The notes under the pieces were generated by a model. The model was not told where the DNA came from, did not search any database, and saw only the letters and a program-made list of their open reading frames with translations. Positions 20,601-31,094 of a stretch of DNA of 64,000 nt are shown one piece after another. The stretch comes from Valencia hispanica (Eukaryota; Chordata; Actinopteri; Cyprinodontiformes; Valenciidae). Numbering within the stretch: the stretch's first letter is position 1; each line of letters opens with the position of its first letter. The position numbers and the translations under genes were made by a program. The stretch is from assembly GCA_963556495.2 (NCBI GenBank), contig OY747716.1, positions 28,628,318 to 28,692,317 of the forward strand, read 5' to 3'.

Positions 20601-23460
20601 AATGGTTTCAAAAACCACTGTAAATGAGAGCTGCAGTATTCTTAAAAAAGCAAGACACTCAGAGATCATTTATGAACAGAGCGTTGAACCATTTACAGGA
20701 GAAGCAGAGACCCAAGTAGTAGGAGGAGACGAGTGATTGTGTAGCTTTGACCTTAAGTCTGCTGCATATGTAGAAATTCATGAAATTGAAAGGCTTACGT
20801 TTTTTTGTATTTTAAAAACTACCACTTTTGGGGGGAAAATGTTAGACAAGATGTCATTATCATGAAAGATGCCCCAGTGCTTTCTAAATTGTGTCTGAAG
20901 GGGATACTTGTGGTTGAAAACAGAACACGTGCTCCGGAGTGTGTTCCATGCTCAGCTGCAGTAGATATGTGAGGTGACTTGAAGCTCGACGAGCGGATTG
21001 GCTTTTGAAGTCCCATCGACTTCGGATGAACTTTTAATTCCCTGCTAACGGCAATCTCAACTGCAAAAAACCAAGAAGAAAGAAAAATTCCTGTTTAGGA
21101 GCTGCAGCGATTGGATTTCTCTCCACGCTTTTCATTCTCCCACTTAAAATTTCACTCTCTGCACTGGCCGTCTGCTCACCTCAAAGGCTGCTGTCAGCTC
21201 TCATTTCTCTGCCAAGTTTTTGCTCCCAGATGTCTTTATTTCTTTTCATGCCACAGTTCGACCTGCTGTATAGAAAATAAATGACGCTCAGGCTGACAAT
21301 CCGAGCATATAAAATAATACAGCGGAAATACCGCAGTTAGCTGCAACTCTCTCCATTGTCGTGGAGATTTTTAATTTTTTTATTTTAAAACAAAGAATTC
21401 CCCTTTGGTTTTGATTAGCATTTAATCAAGATGTTGAGTACTGAAGAGCAAAACCCTCTAGCAATCAAACTTGATCGATTTCAGGCTGATTGTGTTGTCA
21501 GTGTTTGGTTTCTTTTTAGCAAAGACTTCTTTGAGAATGACACACATGTTCATGTGTGCAAGGGCAACTCCTGCTTTTACTCGTTTACTCTTTATAGTTC
21601 TACCATATGAGGGAAAATTAGTGTGATCTTGTTATGCACACAGTGACTAAAGATCCTGAGTAAATTTGTGACTGATTTCTGATAGAGCATTTTATATGTC
21701 AACTCTTACCTTTTGTTCTTTAAAGAAGTTCTCACAGTACGAAAAAAAAGCAAAAATACCACAGTATTTACACAGAAACATAAACAAAAAAGTCGAATAT
21801 GATCGAATTGTTTTTTTTTAAACAGGGCAGTGCCAACAAACACCTCAGATTTGACCTTTCATATACATTTAGCTGTTTACTCTGAGTAGCCCTAGAGTGT
21901 CCTTGCTGGGTCTGCAATAATCACATTTTATTCAAAGGTACACAGTTTTCACTAAAGCGTTTTTAGGGGCCCATAATGCGCTGGTGTATACCATAGACTG
22001 TATATAACATATAATAATGTATACACTGTTTGCTAAGACGAAGACAAAAAAAAAACTATAAATAAATGGATTTCTTACAAGAATCCCATTCAGTATCTTT
22101 GTTTCCTCTGAGAGATAAGTCATCCGTACCAAGCAACGGCCGATATCTCCTCACTGCATTTCTTTCAAATAAGTCTCGTTTTTCTATTTCTGCTCATGAC
22201 CTAATGCGTCAGTTTAAATACCCAGTGTCTGTTTGGCACCACCCTCTGATTGGGACTTTTATCTGTTCCTGCTGGTATGTAAGGCAATGCAGAAATAAAA
22301 ATGGGGACCTGAATAAAGACATCCACAGATACCCCTGGTGGGCAGGTACAAATCGGGCAATGTTTCATCACAAAGGCTTTGCGGTCAATTTGCAATAAGC
22401 GCGCACTGAGATATATCAATTAGGCCTTACAATTAATTGCAATAACCTCTTTTCCAATGACAATGGTCTCCTGAGCCTTTAAAATATAAATGTTATTATG
22501 ACTTTAAAGTGTTAGGCTCATAGATGTTGTCTGAAAGTGTGTGGATATCACAAGGTAAGGCAAGGTAACCACCAAAACTAACGATCATTAAGTGCCTTTC
22601 TCCTTCAAAACGGTTTAAAAATCACATCAGGGCAGCTAAATGTACCAGTTTTCTAACCACTGTCTTTCTTGAAAAACTATTACAGTAATACATGGAAGCA
22701 CATTTAGTTCTTAAAGTACCAGTACACCAAATCATGTCAGGTTACCTCCCTGCAAAGCAGAAAAGCAGAAAGGAATTTTTCTTATGCCAAAGGGCCACAA
22801 TAACTTTTACCATCAGTGTTTCACCATCCTTAATACTCACTTCCTTCAAGCACCATTCCCTCCTACTGTTTCTGCAAGAAACACAGACTTGAGTTTATGC
22901 TGAATAAGGATTTTTCCCATTTTCCTGCATTCAACATTAAAGGTTGAATCCCTTTTGTGACCTTTTAATTTATCCACATTCAGATTTCAACTTTTACTCA
23001 ACTGCCTCTGACCTCTGAAGCAGCAGAGCGATAAAAAAATTTAAATAACAAAAACAGAAACAACAGTTCTAGAAATATCTTTTACATTTTATAGGATTTG
23101 TTTGAATACCCTTAAAACAGTTTTCCCTCTGTTGCTTTAGGAAATGATTCCTAAACAGAGAAGCTGTTACATAACAATGACCATGCTTTCATGAAATGAG
23201 TAACTGTGCAGACAGATCATCATTTCCACTATTTTAGGGTGCTAAAAAAAAAAGAAATGCTTGTTACCCAAGGGTCCCAAATATATTTTTGTTCTCAAGA
23301 TAAAAATGAAAAATATAGGAAAAGATTTGAAAAAATGTTTTCAAATACTGTATTAAAATTTCACATTGAGGCTTAGTTCTTGTTGACTCAGAGATAAATT
23401 AAACACCTCTGAAGTTTTACCAAATTAGTGAAACACTTATATAGTTTTGTGATCTGAAAT
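20601..23460. other. Non-coding stretch
   Basis: No supported gene. An ACCATAGACTGTATATAA motif at about 21989-22006 is a fragment of a widespread fish repeat also present at 47.1 kb. The rest, including the frame at 22066-22398, has no recognisable domains. Confidence 0.45.
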
Positions 23461-23462
23461 TA

Positions 23463-23610
<148 letters not shown>

Positions 23611-23786
23611 TCAGATATAGTGGAAACCAGATATTTACATACACTGTATGAGCAGCCTATATGTTTCTGTCTGACCTTAAATCAGACTGAGCCAGTTACA
23701 CACAATCTTTTTGTAACACCTCAATCCCATTTATAGTTGAAATTGACATTTTAGCCAACTTACAGGTTCCAAGTTTGGAAATTTAT

Positions 23787-26700
23787 TTGAAGGCAAGGCA
23801 ATTTTATTTGTATACCACACTTTCAACAGCAGGGTAATTCAAGGTGCTTTACATGATTTGGTGATTTTTTTTAAAACACACAAAAGAAACACACATTACA
23901 CAAGAGAAAGATCAAAAAAAGCAAGAGAGCATGAACACATTTCATACATATGACATCAAGAATTTACTCGAAGGCAATTCTAAACAGATGCGTTTTTAGT
24001 CTCGATTTAAAGCAGTTCAGAGTTTCAGCAGCTCTACACTCGTCAGGAAGTTTGTTCTAGATAAGGGGAGCATAGAAACTGAAAGCTGCTTCTCCATGTT
24101 TAGTTCTGAGTCTAGGGATGTTTAGTAGGCTAGAGTTGGAAGACCTGAGTGGTCTTGGTGGTTGGTACCGTGACAACAGGTCTTCAACATATTTTGGTGC
24201 TAAGCCATGGTATGATTTATAAACTAGTAGGAGTATTTTGAAGTCTATTCTCTGAGCCAAAGGGAGCCAGTGTAAGGACTTTAGAACTAGGGTGATGTGC
24301 TCTACTTTCCTGGTTCTAGTGAGGACGCGAGCGGTGGCATTCTGGATCAGCTGCAACTGTCTGATTGACTTTTTAGGCAGACCTGTGAAGATGCTGTTGC
24401 AGTAATCAATCCGACTAAAGATAAACGCATGGATGAGTTTTTCTAGGTCGTGTTGCAAAATCAGTCCTTTAATCCTAGAGAACTTCTTCAGGTGATAGAA
24501 GGCTGACCTTGTTATTGCCTTTATGTGACCCTGGAGGTTCAGGTCTGAGTCCATTACTACACCTAGGTTTCGAGCCTGATCAGTAGTTTCTAGCTGTATT
24601 AATTGAAGCTGTGTGCTGACTCTTGATCGTTCCTCCTTGGGTCCAAAAATAATCACTTCAGTTTTGTTTCTATTCAGCTGAAGAAAGTTATGGCACATCC
24701 ATCCATTTATTTGGTCAATGCATTGATTTAGGGTTTGAATGGGTTCAGAGTCACCTGGTGACATTGTAATGTAGAGCTGAGTGTCATTCACGTAGTTATG
24801 GTAGCTAATGTTATTGGTTGCTATAATCTTGCCTAGTGGGAGCATGTAGATATTAAATAAGAGGGGCCCCAGGATGGAGCCCTGGGGCACCCCACATGTG
24901 ATTTCTGTTCGTTCTGATGAAAAGTTTCTTATTGAAACATAGAAGTCCCTGTTCTTTCGGTAAGACTCGAACCAGCCAAGTACTGTACCAGAGTCCGACC
25001 CAGCTCCCCAGTCGTTCCAATAAAATATCTTGATCAACAGTGTCAAATCCTGCACTGAGGTCCAACAGAACCAGCCCTGTGGTTCTTCCACAGTCTGTAT
25101 TTATGCGGATGTCATTGAATACTTTGACGAGGACAGTCTCGGTGCTGTGGTGAGCACGGAAACCAGACTCAAAAACATCAAAACGGTTTGTCATTGTTAT
25201 GAAGCCATTTAACTGCTGAAACACAGCTTTTTCAATAATCTTACTGATTAATGGAAGATTAGAGATTGGCCTGTAGTTCTGCATTAACATGTTGTCCAGA
25301 TTCTTCTTCTTTAGTAGTGGTTTAATAACTGCTGTTTTGAAAGCCTGAGGAAAGACACCTGATAGCAGTGATGAGTTCACTATTTGAACAAGATCAGACC
25401 CAATAACAGGAAGAACTTTCTTTAGAAAAGCTGTGGGTAGGATATCAAGACAGCAGGAGGAGGAGCTTAATTGAATAATGATTTTTTTCAAGGCTGTTCT
25501 GGTTTAATTTGTGGAATTCAGACAATTTCTCTACATTGTTGTTGATTGGGGATGGAACTGGTTGTGGGTTCGATATTGAGGTAAAGATTGACCGTCTAAT
25601 TGTTAGAATATTTTCAGTGAAAAAGCTGGCAAATTCATTGCAGGCCCTGGTAGAGTTTAGTTCAGGGGCTACTGTCACTAAAGGATTAGTTAGTCTTTTC
25701 ACTGTTGCAAATAGAGTCTGTGCATTATTAATGTTTCTGTTGATGATTTCAGAAAAGAACGATTGCCTAGCATCTTTTATAGTTTGCTGATATCTATTCA
25801 GTCTCTCTTTGTAGATCTCACAGTGAACCTGGAGTCAAGTTTTCCACCATTTTCTCTCGGCTCGTCGACACTCTTTTTACACTACGTACCAGTGGATTAC
25901 TTGTCCACGGAGAGTTTTTTCTACCTGATACTACTTTCACTTTAGTTGGAGCAATGGAATCCATGATGTCTGAGGTTTTCGCAAGGAAATTATCTACCAA
26001 CTTATTTACTGAGTTTGAGTTGGGAGATGAGGGGGATGTGGTGGAAGGGTAAATACGTTTAATGGTTTCTACTGAACTGTCCCCTAGAAAACGCTTTTTT
26101 ATAGTGGACTTACTGTGGCTGGATGATTTAGCAGAGATGGTACTTTCAAAGAAAATACAGAAATGGTCAGATAATGCAATATTAATTACAGAGATGTTGG
26201 AAATATTTAAACCCTTGCTGATAATTAAGTCCAGAGTGTGTCCTTTATTGTGTGTTGGTTGTTTGACATGCTGGATCAGGCCGAAGTTGTGGAGAGTATC
26301 ATCTAATGTTTTTGCTTGTCTATCTTGGGGGTTGTCGGTATGGATGTTAAAGTCCCCCACAATGATTAGTTGGTCATAGTCGATACATATTACAGAAAGA
26401 AGGTCATTGAAATCATTAAAGAAGTTAGAGTTAAGTTTTGGTGGTTTATATAAACTTAGAAATAAAGCTTTGTTAGGCTTGTTTATCTGGGTGTCTAGGT
26501 ATTCAAAAGAATCCAATGTGCCCAGAGTTACCTTTTTAAAGTTCATTGAGTTGTGAAAGATGGTGGCTACACCTCCACCTCGTCTGTGTTTCCTGCTCTC
26601 GCTTAAGAAATTGTAATTTGGAGGACTAGATTCTATTAATGAAGTTGTTTCGTTATTTTCATCAAGCCAAGTTTCTGATAAAAAAAGGCCGAGTAAATTA

Positions 26701-26890
26701 TGCTCAGTGATGAAGTCATTGATAAGAAAAGACTTCCCGGATAGAGATCTAATGTTTAATAAAGCTAACTTAAGTATTGTGATGATGGGCAGCTGAACCT
26801 TCTGACAGGTTATCAATTTTAGATTTTGTTTAATATGAGAGCGTGTGGTTAACGGTTTATGTTTCCTGCTGCTGATAATCACTGATATAG
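23787..26890 (-). mobile_element. L2-type LINE, 5' truncated, about 3.1 kb (copy A)
   Basis: The 3' end at 23787-23880 has the L2-style AGGCAATTTTATTTGTATAC terminus. Reading leftward on the minus strand the copy contains ORF2 from the endonuclease to the C-terminus. Sequence similarity stops near 26890, so ORF1 and the promoter are missing, the usual outcome of incomplete reverse transcription. Confidence 0.9.
24057..26882 (-). pseudogene. L2 ORF2 (endonuclease/reverse transcriptase), copy A, frameshifted
   Basis: An N-terminal apurinic-type endonuclease (frame 25818-26882) shows [44 protein letters not shown] and ALSDHF. A linker fragment lies at 25445-25702. The reverse transcriptase is split over frames 24853-25491 ([52 protein letters not shown]) and 24057-25091 ([20 protein letters not shown]). 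The catalytic motif, YADD in related copies, reads YVND here, losing the first aspartate. At least three frameshifts are needed to join the parts. The C-terminal domain ([29 protein letters not shown]) is well preserved. Dead copy. Confidence 0.9.
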
Positions 26891-28144
26891 CCTTTGAAGG
26901 ATTTCTTTAATGATCAGAACTATTATAGCACAGTTCAAAATTATAGCTGGCTTTACGTTCAAATCTAATCTGAGCCGGAAATGTTACTGGGATACAGAAT
27001 AATATCCTGAGGCACACGCTTCTGTAAAATAGGTCTGGCATTCCCAGCGGTGGGAGAGAAGTTAGAAGTGATAGAATGCATTGAGTTGCAGCTTCATTCC
27101 TTTGCTCTATTGTATTTGCAAACTGTGCTGCAGCCTGGTCTCACTTCTGTCCTGCAGCAGGTTCCTGCACAGCATTTATTAACCTAATCCATAAGCTTTT
27201 ATGGCTCGGGCAGGAGACTTCAGTTCATATTTTTTAACTTAAAGTGGGGGTAAAGACATATTGAACCTATTAAAGGACTAAAGTTTGTTCTGAAATTTTC
27301 CCGACCTTACCTTAGCGTTCACTGCTGAGTGGAGAGCCATTTAGAGATACCAGGGTCCATCGCGGAAATTGTTCAAAGTTCTCCAAGAAGTTAAACACTA
27401 CTAATAATCACACTCATTTGAATACATTTATGCACGATACATTTGATCATTATTATCATCAAAACTCTCGGACTGCGCTTCCTTAGAGAGAAAATGAACC
27501 TGTTTAAGTGTAAAACAAATGTTCAAGTGAAGTGTTCTAGAAACCTGTTGCCTTATATCACTTTTTCCAACATCTCAGCTTCTCTAATAAGAATTTTAAA
27601 TCCTGGGAGAACAATGAAATAAACAGATGCTGACTGACAGCTATGAGTACACAGCACACAATCTGCATAACGCTCAAAATTATGGCAACACCATTTCAGA
27701 TTACCAGAAAATGTCATTAAAAGTGGAAACACATTACAATGTACTCGCAGAGATCGTATTCAGTTACAATTTAACAACCCCACAGTACAGGTTTTTGACT
27801 GCTTTTTGAACCAGGCACAACACAGTTTGTATGACGCGCTTAGAAAACAAAGCAAGGGAAAACAACTAGCATGGATAACATCTTTAAACAACGGTTTGCT
27901 AATAGAAGTTGCTCTATATGTTGACAGACATCTTCAGTCTCCTTGAACACCTGCTTTCAGTCCACCATCATTTTCCCTCTTCAAAAGGAAAACAGCATGT
28001 TCGGTCTAAATGACTATTGTCCATTTGCAACCACAACATGTGTGATGAAGTGTGATTAAAGGCTAGCCATAACTGACCTCAAAAGGACTATTGTCCTATA
28101 ATACTGCTGCTTTCATCCAGTCTGGGCTCATATGCTTTGAGGGC
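26891..28144. other. No recognised feature
   Basis: A+T-rich non-coding sequence. Confidence 0.45.
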
Positions 28145-28195
28145 AAGGATATTCATTGGCCTCAAAAAAAAAAAAAAAAAAAAAGGATATTCATT
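28145..28195 (+). mobile_element. Poly(A) micro-insertion with 13-bp target duplication
   Basis: AAGGATATTCATT occurs at 28145-28157 and again at 28183-28195. Between the copies are GGCCTC and 19 A residues. Direct repeats of this length around a poly(A)-ended insert are the mark of target-primed reverse transcription. The inserted body is only six bases. Confidence 0.6.
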
Positions 28196-29044
28196 TGTCC
28201 AAGCTGTTTATTATCTGTAGCTTGCCATTGAACATAATTAAATCATGGATTTCTGCAGTAAGTTTCTCATCACTCTTTCTCTGAGAAGGGGAGGCAAAGA
28301 CCACAGGCCTGGGGCAAAGAAATTCAAGTTGCCCATCATTTATCCTCAGAGGAGCAGCAGATAGATCAACACCTGCATGTACACCAGTTAGACATAACAT
28401 TATGCCCACTGACAGTTTACGTGAGCCATACTAATCATCTCTTCATCCTTGCACATGATAGTACGTGGGATATATTAGACACCAAGTCAACATTTTGAAG
28501 ACAAAGTTCATATGTTAGAACCAAGAACATGAGCAAGCATACTTTGTTAAGTTGCATGCATCCTTGCTGTGTGTAGAATTTGTATCAACATATATCTGTG
28601 ATAAACGTTTACCACCTTGGATGTGTGGTTGTTTGAGGCAAATTTGCAACAACAGTCTTCAAGAGGGTAAACTTTAGAAATATTAATAGACTTGATACAG
28701 TTAGACTTTTAATCCATGGAATTAATATTGCAAACATCTGGTTTATCAAACATTCCTTTCCAATTTCTTACATTGAGTTGTAACTTAATATTGTGATTCT
28801 TCAAATAAATATATTTCTATGACTACACACATCTTACACCTTATTTAAAGTAGACAGTAAGATAGCTTTTGAATATAAGAATTCATATTTCAGACGTTTT
28901 TTCAAAAGATTGAAGCAGATAAAATATTTAATGAGACTAAGGATTATCACCACTACAAGGGGACCAACACTCTATCATATTGTTTTGCCTGATCCGTGTA
29001 TATTAGTCAGGCTAAGGTGGAGGCTATGGAAACAGTGTTTGAGT
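28196..29044. other. No recognised gene
   Basis: A 72-codon minus frame at 28191-28409 has no known domain. GACATAACATTATGCCCACTG (about 28390-28410) resembles a terminal motif of a dispersed fish repeat. Confidence 0.35.
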
Positions 29045-29540
29045 TAACCAGAACCCAAATTGTAGAACATCTCGTGCTCTCTAGGTTCTCAAGGCACCTC
29101 AGATAGGACAGTTATGTTCTAATAAGGCAGAGGGAATTGACATGTCAGTCAAAATCCTCAACGACTTCAGCAGAGCTAAGACCAGCATGTTACCACCAGC
29201 ACCATGATAGTGTGGAATGTAAATCTGCACTTCATCACAGAGCAATAAGACCACCAGGGTCATCTGGAGGGTCCACAACATTATTAAGAATAGAATACAC
29301 CCACAACACAGTCCCGTCATAAGACTGACATTAACAAAGTGCTACAGGAGCATAAAGTCAAGGACAAGCCCACTGCTTCTACTCTCAGGCTATCAGGCTC
29401 GTGAACTATGAAGACAACTCTATCTACCCAATCTCCATCATTCCCAGGAACTGTTACTGGACCTGTGTTTTTACATACATCTATGACTTCCTCTTACAGA
29501 CAGACCCATGTACATAATCTCTAAATCTCATAAGGATTTT
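29045..29540 (+). pseudogene. Possible decayed LINE C-terminal fragment
   Basis: Plus-strand patches read YSQAIRLVNYED-like residues (about 29375-29415), similar in style to the FYPQAIRLxN segment that ends several fish LINE proteins. It is followed by an untranslated-looking tail. Stops occur throughout. Weak evidence. Confidence 0.3.
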
Positions 29541-30546
29541 CAATAAGACTTTTAGCAAATTTCACTGCTCTGCATCATTTGTTTTCCAAACTATTTGAAA
29601 TCTAGTTTAGTTGATTAATTATGATCTTAGAAATTGCATATAAAATACTTGACAGGTTTATCAAGAACACAGTTGTAAAAAGGTCTCTATTACGTGTTGT
29701 GTCCTGTGGTGCCAGACACAGAAAATACAAGTCCCTGCTGTGCAGCTTGTAGTGAGTGCATTTTTCAATTTTCCACTAGAGGTTAAATTACAGTCGGTGG
29801 CTCAGAAAGCCTCCATGAAAACAAGAATATCAACAGATTCTGAGACTCTTTTTTTGTTTTCAATAACTGTAAATGTTTGACTTGCTCTCATGTTTATTTA
29901 AAAAATATAGTAGTTGTCTTAGGCCTATACTATATAAAGTATATATAGTTTTTGCTCATATGACAAAATAACAGTATACTTTTATTATCCAGTTTAAAAT
30001 CCTATTTACCACAGATACTTTAGGCTTAATCTGTTTCCTATTCTAGATTGAGCACGTGACCTTCAGTAATTTTGTGATGCCACTAGATCCACTTAAAACT
30101 GCATAAAACTAATTCAGAGAGAAAAAATAAAGACTATCCAGATGGTTGCAACCTACAAAAGACTGAACCTGAAACTTATGAAGGAGTTTGCATTTGAAAA
30201 ATATGTACACTGTAAATTGCATATTGTTTTAAGATAACAGAAACTTACTGCCATGATTATCTACCAACTTCTGTAATTTAAGCTCATGTAAAATCAATGT
30301 TAAAGCAATGTACAGTAGAGTATCAGTACTGTAAAACTAACAACTGTAAATTGAAAAACAGTAGTAAGCCCACTACTACTACTGAATGAAGTGGAGTAAA
30401 AACTGTTATAAATTATTACTGTGATTCATGTTACCATTCAACTTACTGAAATTACAATTACTGAAAAACATGCTTCTACCTCATGTAAAAAATTAAAGAA
30501 AGACAGTGACCTTAGTTGTAAAGGAAAGAATGTCCCTACAACTATA
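29541..30546. other. No recognised feature
   Basis: A+T-rich non-coding sequence up to the TA dinucleotide (30545-30546) where the next Tc1-like element begins. Confidence 0.5.
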
Positions 30547-31094
30547 CAGGTGAAACCCGGAAAATTTTAATGTTGTGCAAAAGTTAATTTATTTCAGTAA
30601 TTCAACTTAAAAGGTGAAACTAATATATGATATTGACTCATTACATGCAAAGCGAGATATTTCAAGCCTTTATTTGTTATGATTTTGATGATTATGGCTT
30701 ACGGCTTATGAAAACCTCAAATTAAAAATCTCAGAAAATTTGAATATTGTAAAAAGGTTCAATATTTTAGGCTCAAAGTGTCACACGCTAATTCGCTAAT
30801 TAATCCAAAACACTAACAAAGGGTTCCTGAGCCTTTAAATGGTCTCTTAGTCTGGTTGAGTTGGAATGACAATCATGGGGAAGACAGTTACAATTTAACA
30901 ATTAGACAGTAAAAGGGAATTGCAAAGGAAATTGAATTTCCCTAAAGTGCTTTATCAAAGCTCATTAATAGAAAGTTGTGTGGAAGGGAAAAGTGTGGAA
31001 GAAAAAGGTGCACAAGCAGCAGGGATGACCGCAGCCTGGAGAGGATTGTAAGAAATGCCATTCAAAAGTGTTGGGGACCTTCACAATGAGTGGT
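30547..31094 (+). mobile_element. Tc1-like element, part 1 of 3 (left end and N-terminal region)
   Basis: Starts CAGGTGAAACCCGGAAAATT directly after TA, then TTTATTTCAGTAATTCAACT, and a subterminal TTTGATGATTATGGCTTACG stretch. The transposase start is in the AATCATGGGGAAGACAG area (about 30871) and reads into a GTGCACAAGCAGCAGGGATGACC segment. It stops at GAGTGG (about 31093), where the Rex1-like LINE begins. The same element resumes at 34197. Confidence 0.8.
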
